DNA of 64,000 nt from Croceibacterium_B sp963811255 (GTDB taxonomy: Bacteria; Pseudomonadota; Alphaproteobacteria; Sphingomonadales; Sphingomonadaceae). Shown here one piece after another: positions 1 to 9,354 of this stretch. Where the stretch lies: NCBI GenBank assembly GCA_963811255.1, contig CAWEQI010000003.1, forward strand, positions 1,116,001-1,180,000, in the 5' to 3' direction. The first letter of the stretch is position 1. The number at the start of each line of letters is the position of its first letter. The position numbers were made by a program, and so were the translations under genes. A model generated the notes under the pieces. The model saw only the letters and a list, made by a program, of their open reading frames with translations. It made no database searches and was not told the origin of the DNA.

Positions 1-804
<804 letters not shown>

Positions 805-901
805 GGTTTCCCCTAATCCTCTTTCATCTTGGACGCCGCGCATTCGGTCCCCCGTCCATGGCGAAACCGGTCGGCGGCTCGGTTGAGCACTGTTGCTTGG
901 C

Positions 902-936
902 GGCGATATAGGTGGGCTTTCGCTTGGCACAAGAGA
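902..936 (-). promoter_or_regulatory. Candidate RpoH (sigma-32) type promoter for dnaK
   Basis: Read on the minus strand, CTTGTGC is followed after about 12 nt by CACCTATAT (CCCACCTATAT with flanking bases). This resembles the heat-shock arrangement CTTGAAA / CCCCATNT. It sits roughly 100 nt upstream of the dnaK ATG. I see no CIRCE inverted repeat here although hrcA is encoded nearby, so control by sigma-32 rather than HrcA is the simpler reading. This is inference from motif resemblance only. Confidence 0.35.
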
Positions 937-982
937 AGGGCCGGGCTAGAAAAATCGCCTCGAAAGGAGCTTCGAAAAGCCC

Positions 983-1489
983 GTGAAGACAGCCCCCCTC
1001 GCCCTCGCTTGCGCCACCCTTGCCCTCGCCGCTTGCGGCAGCCGGCAGACGGCTCCCGCCCCGGCGCCGAGCGCAAGCGCCACGACCCGACCACCGGCCG
1101 CCGCGATCCCAGCGATGGGCGTCTCGATCACCGATCCGCGCCTGGTACTGCCGGCGGTCCACGGCAACCCGGGCGCGGTCTATTTCACCGCGCACAACGA
1201 TTCCGCGACCCCGGTCGTGCTCGAATCCGCCGAGGTCGAAGGGGCCAAGAACGCGATGCTGCACGACGTGAGCATGATCGGCGGACACACGGAGATGCAG
1301 GAAGTCAAGCAGATGACCGTCCCGGCGCGCGGGGAGCTGGTGCTCGAGCCCGGCGGCAAGCACGTGATGGCGATGCATCTTTCGGACACTCTCAAGCCGG
1401 GGAGCACCACTACGGTGACGCTGAGCTTCGCCGGGGGCGAGAAGGCGACCTTCCCGGCCGAGATCCTCACGCCGGCCAACGCGCATTGA
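983..1489 (+). CDS. PCu(A)C-type periplasmic copper chaperone, lipoprotein
   Basis: 168 residues. PCuAC proteins carry Cu(I) in the periplasm to the CuA site of cytochrome oxidase. The family metal motif H-x10-M-x21-H-x-M is intact (H94, M105, H127, M129). The N-terminus is a lipoprotein signal with Cys18 in a LAAC lipobox, followed by a Pro/Ala-rich linker (about 22-45). The GTG start at 983 has AAAGGAG about 13 nt upstream. It begins divergently from dnaK and may lead a short plus-strand run with the next three genes. No SCO1 homologue is beside it. Confidence 0.9.
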   Translation: MKTAPLALACATLALAACGSRQTAPAPAPSASATTRPPAAAIPAMGVSITDPRLVLPAVHGNPGAVYFTAHNDSATPVVLESAEVEGAKNAMLHDVSMIGGHTEMQEVKQMTVPARGELVLEPGGKHVMAMHLSDTLKPGSTTTVTLSFAGGEKATFPAEILTPANAH

Positions 1490-1490
1490 G

Positions 1491-1985
1491 TTGAGCGCCG
1501 CGCCAGCCTGTCCGCCCGGCAGCGAGCGCCGGCTGACCGAAGGCGAAGTCGCCCTCGCCCGCAGCGTGTTCGGTACGGCGATCGCCTATGACCGAGTGAC
1601 AATCCGCCGCCGCAAGTTCTTCCCGTTTCAGCCGCGGCACATCACCATGGCGCCGCGCGGGCACCTGCATTTTCATCCGCTTGGTGATGCCTATTCCGAC
1701 GATTTCTCGCGTTTGCCACCGTTCCGCCAGGGGCTGTTCATCCACGAAATGACTCATGTGTGGCAGACGCAATCTCGGGGCGAGTGGTATCTCATCCTCC
1801 ACCGCCATCCGCTGTGCCGCTACAGCTACAGCCTCAAGCCGGGCTGGGCCCTGGAGCGCTACGGCATCGAGCAGCAGGCCGAGATCGTCCGCCACGCCTT
1901 CCTGCTGCGTCGGGGCGTGCGTCTCGCCGGAATTGCCGACGCCGCGGCTTACGATCGGCTGGTGGATTTCCCCGGCGCACGATAA
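1491..1985 (+). CDS. vgr-related protein with HExxH motif
   Basis: 164 residues, starting at a TTG one base after the preceding stop. It carries HEMTH at 85-89 within HEMTHVWQ, the zincin-type zinc-binding signature. Short proteins of this kind in sphingomonads are usually annotated as vgr-related. There is no signal peptide or membrane segment. The flanking sequence is rich in Arg/His and aromatic residues. Whether it is an active peptidase is unknown: I see the HExxH but cannot place a third zinc ligand with confidence. The TTG start is chosen because no ATG or GTG lies upstream of the conserved part. Confidence 0.7.
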   Translation: MSAAPACPPGSERRLTEGEVALARSVFGTAIAYDRVTIRRRKFFPFQPRHITMAPRGHLHFHPLGDAYSDDFSRLPPFRQGLFIHEMTHVWQTQSRGEWYLILHRHPLCRYSYSLKPGWALERYGIEQQAEIVRHAFLLRRGVRLAGIADAAAYDRLVDFPGAR

Positions 1986-2012
1986 GAACGGGGCGGATCG
2001 GAGCTATTGTCG

Positions 2013-2516
2013 ATGGATCAGGTGCAGGATTCATTCCGCTCGTCGCTAAAGGGGTGGCTGTTCGGAACCGCGGCGGGCTTGGGGACGATCCTGCTCGGCC
2101 TCGCCGGCATTGTCCTGACGGTGGCCGCGGCCGGCGACTGGGGCGCTTGGCCGCTGTTGCTGACCGTCCTCAGCCTGGCGATCGTGCAGTGGCGATGGGT
2201 CGGCGTGATGAGCGAACTTTACCAGCTCACCCCCGAGCGGCTGATCCTCAGGCGCGGCATCGTCATGAAAAGCATCGACGAGATCGAACTTTACCGAGTC
2301 AAGGACATCCGGATGAACTTTAGTCTGCTCAACCAGATGGCCGGCATCGGCACGATCTGCCTCGCCTCGAGCGACGAGACAACCCGCACCGGCGAGCTGG
2401 TGATCCGCTGCGTCCCGCGGGCGCAGGAACGCCGCGAGGCGCTGCGCAACCTGGTCGACGCCGCCCGCCGCCAGCGCGGTGTGCGCGAAATGGACATGTT
2501 CCGCGAAGCAGGCTGA
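2013..2516 (+). CDS. PH domain-containing membrane protein (bPH2, YdbS-like)
   Basis: 167 residues from the ATG at 2013; a TTG two codons upstream is also possible. Two hydrophobic segments (about residues 12-35 and 40-60) form a membrane hairpin. A cytosolic domain follows, with the strand pattern LTPERLILRRGI...ID-IELYRVKDI typical of the bacterial PH domain (DUF304/bPH2). Such proteins are small membrane-anchored scaffolds of unknown ligand. It ends 88 nt before the dioxygenase gene. The fold assignment is good; no specific function can be given. Confidence 0.75.
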   Translation: MDQVQDSFRSSLKGWLFGTAAGLGTILLGLAGIVLTVAAAGDWGAWPLLLTVLSLAIVQWRWVGVMSELYQLTPERLILRRGIVMKSIDEIELYRVKDIRMNFSLLNQMAGIGTICLASSDETTRTGELVIRCVPRAQERREALRNLVDAARRQRGVREMDMFREAG

Positions 2517-2604
2517 GCCGCGAGGCTTGAGCTAGCCGGTTTCATTTGATACCGTTTCACCTGCAACCGGGCGGCCCAACCCGCGCCCGGGCAGTGGTTC
2601 ACCC

Positions 2605-3765
2605 ATGCAGCTTTCCGACTACCGCCTGTCGCGCGAGCGCGGCTTCCTTTCGGCTTACGAAATCGACGAGATCGCCCTGCCCCCGCTCTTCGACGAGGCG
2701 AGGCAAGCCGCGGGCATGCTGTCGGACCTGCTGTCGACCGGCCGTGTGCGGCATTGGCTCGAACAACTCGGCGATCCCAGCTTGGAAGATTGGGCGCGGG
2801 AGGCTCCTGAGGACCAGGTCCGCACCGCGATGGTGCACTACAGCTTCCTGGTGCAGGCCTATGTCTGGGGCGAGTCCGAGCCCCCACCGTCGCTGCCGGC
2901 AAACCTCGCACGGCCGATCGTCGCCTTCGCCGACCGCCTCGGCCAGGCGCCGCTGCTTCCTTACTCGGCTTATGTGCTCGACAACTGGGCGAGGCTCGAC
3001 AAAGCGGGGCCGATTACCCTCGAAAACATTCGCATGGTACAGAACTTCTACGGCGGAGCGGACGAGAACTGGTTCGTGATGGTCCACGTGGCGATCGAGG
3101 CCGAGGCGGGCGTGCTGCTCGACGATGCGGTGCGACTGGTGGCGGCCGCCGAGGGAGGCGATGCCGCCGAGGCCGAGCGCCTGCTGGTCGAGATGAACGC
3201 GGTCTGGGAACGGATCTACGGCCACTTCTCCCGCATGTCCGAGCGCTGCGATCCATACATCTATTTCCAGCGCGTGCGCCCCTACATCCACGGCTGGGCC
3301 AACAACCCCGCGCTTGGGGACGGGCTGGTCTACGAGGGCGTGCAGCGCTTCGAGGGACGTCCACAGGCCTATCGCGGACAAACCGGCTCGCAATCGAGCA
3401 TCGTCCCGGCGATGGACGCGCTGTTCGGTGTTGGCCACAGCGACGATCCGCTCAAGCGCTTCCTAGACGAGCTGCACCACTATCGCCCGGTGCTGCACCG
3501 CCGCTTCGTCGAAGACCTCGCCGCGCGTTCGCAGGTGCGCGCGTTCGTCGAAGGATCAGCCTCGGCCGAACTCAAGGATGCGTTCAACGCCTGCCTCGAA
3601 CAGGTCGCGCGCTTCCGCACACTGCACCTCGAGTACGCGGCGAGCTACATCAACAAGCAGATGGGCTCGCTGAAGGGCAACGATCCCGACGTCGGCACCG
3701 GCGGCACTCCGTTCATGAAGTACCTCAAGAAGCATCGCGACGAGAATCGCGCACAGCTGGTCTGA
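2605..3765 (+). CDS. Indoleamine 2,3-dioxygenase family heme protein
   Basis: 386 residues. The family cleaves the indole ring of tryptophan (N-formylkynurenine formation) using ferrous heme and O2. Alignment by eye to animal IDO is clear: YSAYVLDNW near 120-128, the following Phe-rich helix, the SQS segment near 265-268, the candidate proximal heme histidine in FRTLHLEYA (His341) and the flexible GTGGTPFM loop (364-371) near the C-terminus. Bacterial IDO homologues often have weak tryptophan affinity, so the substrate is uncertain. No other kynurenine-pathway gene is in the window. Confidence 0.88.
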   Translation: MQLSDYRLSRERGFLSAYEIDEIALPPLFDEARQAAGMLSDLLSTGRVRHWLEQLGDPSLEDWAREAPEDQVRTAMVHYSFLVQAYVWGESEPPPSLPANLARPIVAFADRLGQAPLLPYSAYVLDNWARLDKAGPITLENIRMVQNFYGGADENWFVMVHVAIEAEAGVLLDDAVRLVAAAEGGDAAEAERLLVEMNAVWERIYGHFSRMSERCDPYIYFQRVRPYIHGWANNPALGDGLVYEGVQRFEGRPQAYRGQTGSQSSIVPAMDALFGVGHSDDPLKRFLDELHHYRPVLHRRFVEDLAARSQVRAFVEGSASAELKDAFNACLEQVARFRTLHLEYAASYINKQMGSLKGNDPDVGTGGTPFMKYLKKHRDENRAQLV

Positions 3766-3771
3766 GGGCGG

Positions 3772-4035
3772 TTAGCACCTCACCTGATATTCGCGGCCGT
3801 AGCGGTCGCGGCGGTAACAGCGGCCATTCTTCTTAATCAGCGCGCCGCCGACCGCGCCGGCCGCGGCCCCGATGGCGGCGCCCTGGGCGACGTCGCCGCC
3901 GGTTACGGCGCCGACGCCGGCACCGGCCGCAGCGCCCGCGAGCGCGCCTTCGGCGGCATAGTTCCGGGCACAGCCGCCTATCGTGACGGCCGAACCCAGG
4001 AGGATCGGGGCGAGGATCATCAGTTTCGTTTTCAT
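3772..4035 (-). CDS. Glycine-zipper lipoprotein
   Basis: 87 residues. A lipoprotein signal ends at Cys22 (IGGC). Then come repeated Gly/Ala blocks (AGAAAGAGVGAVTGG, AAIGAAAGAVGGAL), the glycine-zipper pattern of small outer-membrane-associated proteins (SlyB/OsmB type). The tail is basic and ends ...CYRRD...QVRC with two cysteines. It shares this zipper plus terminal RC with the two proteins at 45.5-46.3 kb. It converges on the dioxygenase gene, with 6 nt between stops. Its role is probably envelope integrity; that is inferred from the family. Confidence 0.78.
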   Translation of the reverse strand: MKTKLMILAPILLGSAVTIGGCARNYAAEGALAGAAAGAGVGAVTGGDVAQGAAIGAAAGAVGGALIKKNGRCYRRDRYGREYQVRC

Positions 4036-4175
4036 GGCCTGATCTCCATTTCTCCCTCTCGAAACGGGTTGCCGAAGCCGACGTTCCGCCGCTCGGCTGC
4101 CGCAGTTCGAGGGCGAACCGATTGCATTGCCCCGACAATGCGAAGATGGTCATCGGTGAAAAGGAGAATCCGCCA

Positions 4176-4877
4176 ATGCCCCACGCCGTCGACCATACCG
4201 CTATCCTCGATCGCCTCGCCGCCGCCCGCGGAGGCGTGCGCAATGCGTTCGACTCGCTCGACCCGCGGCGCACCGCGCACCTGATCGTCGACATGCAGCA
4301 CGGTTTCATGGATGAAGGAGCGCCGGTCGAGGTGCCGATGGCGCGGGAGATCGTCGACGAGGTCAACCGCCTGAGCGCCGCTGTGCGCGCGGCGGGCGGA
4401 CGCAACTACTTCCTGCGCTACACCACGCCGCACGGCGAAGTTCCGGCATGGCCGATCATGTGGCAGCGGCTCGGCCCCGCCGGAGCCGCCGAGCATCAGG
4501 ATGCCTTCACGCCGGGCGCGCACCACTGGCAGCTTTGGCCGCAAATCGAAGTCGCCGATGGCGATGTCGTGCTCGACAAGCACCGTTTTAGCGCCTTCAC
4601 GCCCGGCACCAGCGACCTGCCCGCCATGCTCAAGGCTGACGGCATCGACACCGTCATCATCAGCGGCACGCTGACCAACTGCTGCTGCGAGAGCACCGCT
4701 CGCGACGCGATGCAACACAACTACCGCGTGATCATGGCCGCCGACGCCAACGCGGCGCTGAGCGATGAGGAGCACGCCGCCACGCTGCACATCCTCGGCC
4801 TGGTGTTCGCCGATCTGCGCTCGGTGGCGGAGCTGGAGACGATGCTCTCCGCCGGCAAAGCGGCCCGAGCGGCCTAG
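4176..4877 (+). CDS. Isochorismatase-fold cysteine hydrolase
   Basis: 233 residues from the ATG at 4176, chosen because GAAAAGGAG lies 7-15 nt upstream; a more upstream ATG (4122) gives an unconserved leader. The family's catalytic triad is present: Asp39 (IVDMQHGF), Lys135 (VLDKHRF) and Cys170 in SGTLTNCCCESTA. These enzymes hydrolyse amides, ureas or enol ethers (N-carbamoylsarcosine, ureidoacrylate, isochorismate). The substrate cannot be told from sequence. It is transcribed divergently from the glycine-zipper gene. Confidence 0.88.
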   Translation: MPHAVDHTAILDRLAAARGGVRNAFDSLDPRRTAHLIVDMQHGFMDEGAPVEVPMAREIVDEVNRLSAAVRAAGGRNYFLRYTTPHGEVPAWPIMWQRLGPAGAAEHQDAFTPGAHHWQLWPQIEVADGDVVLDKHRFSAFTPGTSDLPAMLKADGIDTVIISGTLTNCCCESTARDAMQHNYRVIMAADANAALSDEEHAATLHILGLVFADLRSVAELETMLSAGKAARAA

Positions 4878-4884
4878 CGGCAAG

Positions 4885-5682
4885 CTACGTCGGCTTCATC
4901 TTGCGCAGCTTATAGTAGAAGTCCGCCAGCTTCCATTGCTTGCCGTCGGGAATGAATTGATAACGATAATCGTAGCGCTGTGAGCCAGCCTCGATGTATC
5001 CCGACGCCTCGAACCCTCCTCCCGCGAGCGGCGCGGTCGTTTCGACCACAGGAGTGGCGTCGCGTAGGGCATCGGCGACAGTCTCCAGCCCCTGAATTGG
5101 CTTGATCAGACCTTCGAGTTCGGAATCGGTGATACCGTCGGCCCAGAACTGCTTGAAATAGCTGATGTCGTTCTGCTTGGCGCTGTCGAAGAAGACGCCG
5201 GTGTGGAACCGCACCTGGTTGAGTACCACACCGTCCGGCGGCACCGTGGCCGAGCTGTCCATGTCGGGACCCGCGCCGCCGCTCACCCCGGCCTCGGACA
5301 GCTCGAGAAGCGAAATCTTCCAGCCGCCGTTTTCCGAAACGAGCTGCATGTGAAGCGGGATCACGCCGCCATCGTCGAGAGTCACCGACCCGTCGAGCGT
5401 GCCGGTGTTGTTCTTGATCGAGCGGTTGCTCCAGCTGGTCTTGGCCACCTTGTCAAAACGGTTCGCCTGGATGAACGAAGCGAGCTTCTTCGGGCTGGCG
5501 GTATTGTGCAGCTCGGCCGACGTGAGCGCGTAGGCGCCGTTCGTATCGCCGGTGTGAGCCTTGGCGAAGAAATCGTCGGCGGTGCGAGTCATTCCGCTCG
5601 TGGCATAGAACACCAGCCCCACGACCGCTGCGATCACGACGACCGCGCCGCCGAGAAGCATGAAAATAGTGCTGCGTTTCAT
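4885..5682 (-). CDS. Membrane-anchored protein with two DUF4864/NTF2-like repeats
   Basis: 265 residues. One N-terminal membrane helix (about 7-28) is followed by a soluble region that appears to hold two related modules. The first (about 33-125) starts with ADDFFAKAHTGD and the second (about 155-262) with VRFHTGVFFDSAKQND; both end in a W-K strand (GGWKISLLEL and KQWKLADFYY). This looks like tandem NTF2-like or DUF4864 domains. It lies between the hydrolase gene (7 nt from its stop, convergent) and grpE. Function unknown; the repeat reading is by eye. Confidence 0.6.
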   Translation of the reverse strand: MKRSTIFMLLGGAVVVIAAVVGLVFYATSGMTRTADDFFAKAHTGDTNGAYALTSAELHNTASPKKLASFIQANRFDKVAKTSWSNRSIKNNTGTLDGSVTLDDGGVIPLHMQLVSENGGWKISLLELSEAGVSGGAGPDMDSSATVPPDGVVLNQVRFHTGVFFDSAKQNDISYFKQFWADGITDSELEGLIKPIQGLETVADALRDATPVVETTAPLAGGGFEASGYIEAGSQRYDYRYQFIPDGKQWKLADFYYKLRKMKPT

Positions 5683-5763
5683 GGCTTGCCCCCTTCCCCG
5701 ACTCGATTTGTATCAACAATCGGGAAATCTGGCGAGCCAGGCGCGACTTGGGGGCGGCGAACG

Positions 5764-6345
5764 TCAGTCCGGCTTTTTCGCCACGCCGACCATGGCCGGG
5801 CGCAGCAGACGGTCCTTGATCATCCAGCCACTCTGCATCTCCTGCACGATCGTGCCCGGCTCAGCGTCATCGGTCGGCACTTCCAGCATCGCCTGGTGCT
5901 GGTTGGGGTCGAGCGGCAGGCCCATCGCGGCGATGCGGACGATGCCGTGCTGGGCGAAGACCTTCTCCAGCTCACGCTGGGTCGCCTCGATGCCGGTGAC
6001 CAGCGCTTTCAGCCGCGGATCGTCGTGCAGCTCGGCGGGAATGGCGCCGATCGCGCGCGCCAGGTTGTCGGACACTGACAGGACGTCGCGGGCAAAAGCG
6101 GTCGCGGCGTAAGCGCGCGCGTCGGCGATATCCTTTTCCATCCGTCGGCGGACATTCTGCACCTCGGCGCGGGCGTAAAGCATGTCCTGCTGCGCCTTTT
6201 CGAGATCGCCGCGGAGCGACGACAGGGCGTCGTCGAGGCTGGTTTCGCCTTCCTCGGCATCCTGCTCGCGGTCGAGCAGCTCCTCCGGAACCCCGGCCAA
6301 TTCCTTTTCGACCGCTTCGTCACGCGGCTTGTCGTCGTCGATCAT
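5764..6345 (-). CDS. grpE: Nucleotide exchange factor GrpE
   Basis: 193 residues. GrpE dimers release ADP from DnaK. The acidic N-terminus (about 1-40) leads into a long coiled coil containing AEVQNVRRRMEKD, and the C-terminal beta domain carries PNQHQAML and the late V..GW..KDR..RPAMV segment, all family hallmarks. Its ATG lies 10 nt after the hrcA stop on the minus strand, so hrcA-grpE is an operon. Confidence 0.97.
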   Translation of the reverse strand: MIDDDKPRDEAVEKELAGVPEELLDREQDAEEGETSLDDALSSLRGDLEKAQQDMLYARAEVQNVRRRMEKDIADARAYAATAFARDVLSVSDNLARAIGAIPAELHDDPRLKALVTGIEATQRELEKVFAQHGIVRIAAMGLPLDPNQHQAMLEVPTDDAEPGTIVQEMQSGWMIKDRLLRPAMVGVAKKPD

Positions 6346-6355
6346 GAAAACCTGC

Positions 6356-7399
6356 TTATCCGATGAGTTTGCCCAGCGAACGGGCGGTGAAATCCACCAT
6401 GGGAACGACTCGCGCGTAATTCAACCGAGTTGGGCCGATCACTCCGAGAACGCCGACCACGCGGCCTTCGCGGTCGCGGTAGGGCGAGGCGATCACCGAC
6501 GAACCGGACAGCGCGAACAGCCGATTTTCGCTGCCGATGAAGATGCGCGTGGAGTCGGCCTGGCGCGCCGAATCGAGCAGTTCGGCGACCGATTGCTTGC
6601 TCTCCAAATCGTCGAGCAGCAGGCGCACGCGCTCAATGTCGCCCAGCGCCGCTTCGTCAAGCAGGTTGGCCTGACCGCGGACGATCAGCACCGGACGCTG
6701 CGCGGCATCCTCGCTCCACACCGCCAGCCCTCGTTCGACCAGGTCGCGACTCGCCTCGTCGAGTTGCGTGCGGCCGGCGGCGATCTCGCGCCGCATCGCC
6801 TCGGCGGCTTGCGCGAGGGTTCGTCCGGCGAGGCGAGCGCTGATGAAATTGCTCGCCTGCTCGAGCGCCGATGACGCGATCGCCGTGCCGAGCTCGACCA
6901 CGCGGTTCTCGACCTGACCGTCCTCGCCGACCAAGACGGCCAGCGCGCGATCGGCGGAAAGCGGCATGAAGCTCATCTGCGCCAGGCGCGGCTCGCGGCG
7001 CGGGACCAGCACCATGCCCGCAGCATTCGACAGATCCGACAGAAGGGCGCTGACCGTCTCGAGCGCCTGTTCGATCGGCCCGCGTTCGGACAGCCGCCGC
7101 TCGATCGCCGCACGCTCTTCGGCGGCCGGCTCGGCGACTTGCATCATCCCATCGACGAACAGGCGCAAGCCGCTTTCGGTCGGCATGCGCCCGGCGCTGG
7201 TGTGCGGCGCGGCGAGCAGGCCAAGCGATTCGAGTTCGGCGAGCACCGAGCGGATGGAGGCCGGCGACAGGTCGAGCCCGCTCTCGCCCGCCAGTGTCTT
7301 GGAGCCGACCGGATGCCCGCTGGCGAGATACCCCTCCACCACCAGGCGGAATATCTCGCGCGCGCGGTCGTTCAACTCGGTAACGGGCGGAGTGGGCAT
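6356..7399 (-). CDS. hrcA: Heat-inducible transcription repressor HrcA
   Basis: 347 residues from the ATG at 7399; the open frame extends further upstream but that part is unconserved. HrcA represses class I heat-shock genes by binding CIRCE and is folded by GroEL. The N-terminal winged helix (LNDRAREIFRLVVEGYL, then HPVGSKTLA and LSPASIRSVLAELE) and the start of the GAF-like domain (PHTSAGRMPT) are clear. No CIRCE repeat is visible in the window, so its targets (typically groESL) must be elsewhere. It is divergent from rph with 49 nt between starts. Confidence 0.96.
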   Translation of the reverse strand: MPTPPVTELNDRAREIFRLVVEGYLASGHPVGSKTLAGESGLDLSPASIRSVLAELESLGLLAAPHTSAGRMPTESGLRLFVDGMMQVAEPAAEERAAIERRLSERGPIEQALETVSALLSDLSNAAGMVLVPRREPRLAQMSFMPLSADRALAVLVGEDGQVENRVVELGTAIASSALEQASNFISARLAGRTLAQAAEAMRREIAAGRTQLDEASRDLVERGLAVWSEDAAQRPVLIVRGQANLLDEAALGDIERVRLLLDDLESKQSVAELLDSARQADSTRIFIGSENRLFALSGSSVIASPYRDREGRVVGVLGVIGPTRLNYARVVPMVDFTARSLGKLIG

Positions 7400-7448
7400 G
7401 ACAGCGCCCCATCTAGTCGCTACGCGGGCCGGCGAAAAGGAGACCATC

Positions 7449-8162
7449 ATGCGTCCATCCGGCCGCGCGCCCGACGAAATGCGCGCCATCGATATCGAGA
7501 CCGGTTTCACCAAGCATGCCGAGGGCTCGGTGCTGGTCAGCTTCGGCGACACCCGCGTGCTGGTCACCGCCAGCGTCGAGGACAGGGTGCCGCCGTTCCT
7601 GCGCGGCAAGAGTCAGGGCTGGGTCACGGCCGAATATTCGATGCTGCCACGCGCCACACACACCCGCGGGCAGCGCGAGGCGGCGAAGGGGCGGCAGAGC
7701 GGGCGGACGCAGGAGATCCAGCGACTTATCGGCCGTTCTTTGCGCGCGGTGACAAATCTGGAAAAGCTGGGCGAGCGGCAGATCGTACTCGATTGCGACG
7801 TGCTCCAGGCCGACGGCGGCACCCGCACGGCGTCGATTTCCGGCGCCTGGGTGGCGCTGCGGCTGGCGGTCAACAAACTGCTCGCCGAGGGCAAGCTCGA
7901 GGCCGATCCGATCGACCACAAGGTCGCGGCGATCTCGTGCGGCATCTACCAGGGCACGCCGGTGCTCGATCTCGATTATGCCGAGGATTCGAATGCCGAC
8001 GCCGACGCCAACTTCGTGCTCATCGAAGGCGGCCAGATCGCCGAGGCCCAGGCCACCGCCGAGGGCGCCTGTTACGACGAGGAAGGCCTGCTGCGCCTGC
8101 TGCGCCTCGCCCAAATCGGCTGCGCCCAAATCTTCAAGGCGCAGGACGAGGCGGTCAAGTGA
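7449..8162 (+). CDS. rph: Ribonuclease PH
   Basis: 237 residues. A phosphorolytic 3'-5' exoribonuclease that trims tRNA 3' ends, acting as a hexamer. It starts MRPSGRAPDEMR, with AAAAGGAG about 10 nt before the ATG. The phosphate-binding segment around TRGQREAAKGRQSGRTQEIQ and the core ...DCDVLQADGGTRTASI... are typical. The longer open frame upstream is antisense to hrcA and was discarded. It overlaps rdgB by 4 nt, so the pair is translationally coupled. Confidence 0.97.
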   Translation: MRPSGRAPDEMRAIDIETGFTKHAEGSVLVSFGDTRVLVTASVEDRVPPFLRGKSQGWVTAEYSMLPRATHTRGQREAAKGRQSGRTQEIQRLIGRSLRAVTNLEKLGERQIVLDCDVLQADGGTRTASISGAWVALRLAVNKLLAEGKLEADPIDHKVAAISCGIYQGTPVLDLDYAEDSNADADANFVLIEGGQIAEAQATAEGACYDEEGLLRLLRLAQIGCAQIFKAQDEAVK

Positions 8163-8785
8163 GCCGCAAGCTCGGCTCAGGCAAGCTAGTGATCGCCACG
8201 CACAACGCGGGCAAGCTGAAGGAAATCGGCGCGCTGCTCGCGCCGTACGGAATCGAGTGTATCTCGGCCGGATCGCTGGGACTGCCGGAACCGGCCGAGA
8301 CCGGGCGGACGTTTGTCGACAACGCATTGATCAAGGCGCGGGCGGCGGCCGAGGCGTCGGGCCTCACCGCCCTGGCGGACGACAGCGGACTGTCCGTCGC
8401 CGCGCTTGATGGCCGGCCTGGCGTCTACACCGCCGACTGGGCCGAGCGGCAGTGGTTCGAGGGCGCGCCGGGGCGCGACTGGTACATGGCGATGGGCAAA
8501 GTCGAAGGGATGCTACAGGCGAAAGGCCCGGGCGCGCCGCACGATGCGTGGTTCTCATGCGTGCTCGCGCTCGCCTGGCCGGACGGCGAGACGGCGGTCT
8601 ATGAAGGCCGCGCCGACGGCGCGCTGACTTGGCCGCCGCGCGGGACCATGGGCTTCGGCTACGATCCGGTGTTCGTCCCCAAAGGGCGCGAGCAAACTTT
8701 CGCGGAACTCGATCCGGAGGAGAAGCACCGCATCAGCCACCGCGCCGATGCGTTCGCCAAGCTGGTGGCGGATCAGTTCGCCTAG
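8159..8785 (+). CDS. rdgB: dITP/XTP pyrophosphatase (RdgB/HAM1)
   Basis: 208 residues. It hydrolyses non-canonical purine nucleoside triphosphates (dITP, XTP) to monophosphates, protecting DNA. The GTG start overlaps the rph stop (GTGA). Family signatures are ATHNAGKLKEI near the N-terminus, ADDSGLSV, the RPGVYTADWA loop, and GFGYDPVF near residue 168. The rph-rdgB-hemW order is common in alphaproteobacteria. Its stop lies within 4 nt of the stop of the convergent CAP gene. Confidence 0.96.
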   Translation: MSRKLGSGKLVIATHNAGKLKEIGALLAPYGIECISAGSLGLPEPAETGRTFVDNALIKARAAAEASGLTALADDSGLSVAALDGRPGVYTADWAERQWFEGAPGRDWYMAMGKVEGMLQAKGPGAPHDAWFSCVLALAWPDGETAVYEGRADGALTWPPRGTMGFGYDPVFVPKGREQTFAELDPEEKHRISHRADAFAKLVADQFA

Positions 8786-9309
8786 TTGATCGGATGGCCG
8801 AACACGTTGCCGGCCGGATAATAGCGGCAGACGAGGAAATCGTGCACCCGGTTGTGCGCCACCGCGCAGCCGACTTGCTGGGTGCTCGGCCAGATGATCT
8901 GCGTGTAATGGCCGACGTCTTCCCACCGACCGGTGGTCGAAACTTGCGGGAACATCCCGGGCCGGAAGTGCTTCTTTTCCGCCAGGAAGCCGTCGATCAT
9001 GTCGTCGGCGCCGTAGTACCCTGCCGGGCCGACCCAGAGGTTCTCGCCGGCACCGTGGCGGCTTGCGTGGTCCGAATGGTACATCCGATCGTCGCGCGCC
9101 AGGCGGTCGGCCCAGCCTTGCGCATCACGGGCCAGGTCGTCGCTCCAGCTGAGCGGCGCTTCCCCCTTCTGGTCGCGCTCGGCGTTCTGGTCCGCCAGCA
9201 GCCGGCCGGCGAACGCGCTCATGACCTGCGGCGCCTGAGCGACAGCCGGCACGTTGATGGCGATAGCGAGAGCGCCGGCCAAGCCGGCGATAAACGACCC
9301 CGTCCTCAT
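8782..9309 (-). CDS. Secreted CAP/SCP domain protein (PR-1-like)
   Basis: 175 residues from the ATG at 9309 (MRTGSFIAG), which begins a clear Sec signal peptide ending near AVAQA; the 39 upstream in-frame residues look non-coding. The mature part is a CAP domain: LLADQNAERDQKG, the HSDHASRHGAGENLW block with the conserved His and Glu, then GHYTQIIWPSTQQVGCA and VCRYYPAGN. Bacterial CAP proteins are extracellular or periplasmic with unknown biochemical roles, often sterol or lipid binding. Converges on rdgB with a 4-nt overlap. Confidence 0.9.
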   Translation of the reverse strand: MRTGSFIAGLAGALAIAINVPAVAQAPQVMSAFAGRLLADQNAERDQKGEAPLSWSDDLARDAQGWADRLARDDRMYHSDHASRHGAGENLWVGPAGYYGADDMIDGFLAEKKHFRPGMFPQVSTTGRWEDVGHYTQIIWPSTQQVGCAVAHNRVHDFLVCRYYPAGNVFGHPIN

Positions 9310-9354
9310 AGCCTCCGACCTTGACTTTGAACGGTTAACACGGACTGAAGAAGC

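Noticed and set aside
833..960. CIRCE operator at dnaK
   Set aside because: TTGAGCACTGTTG resembles half of TTAGCACTC but no matching GAGTGCTAA half is present.
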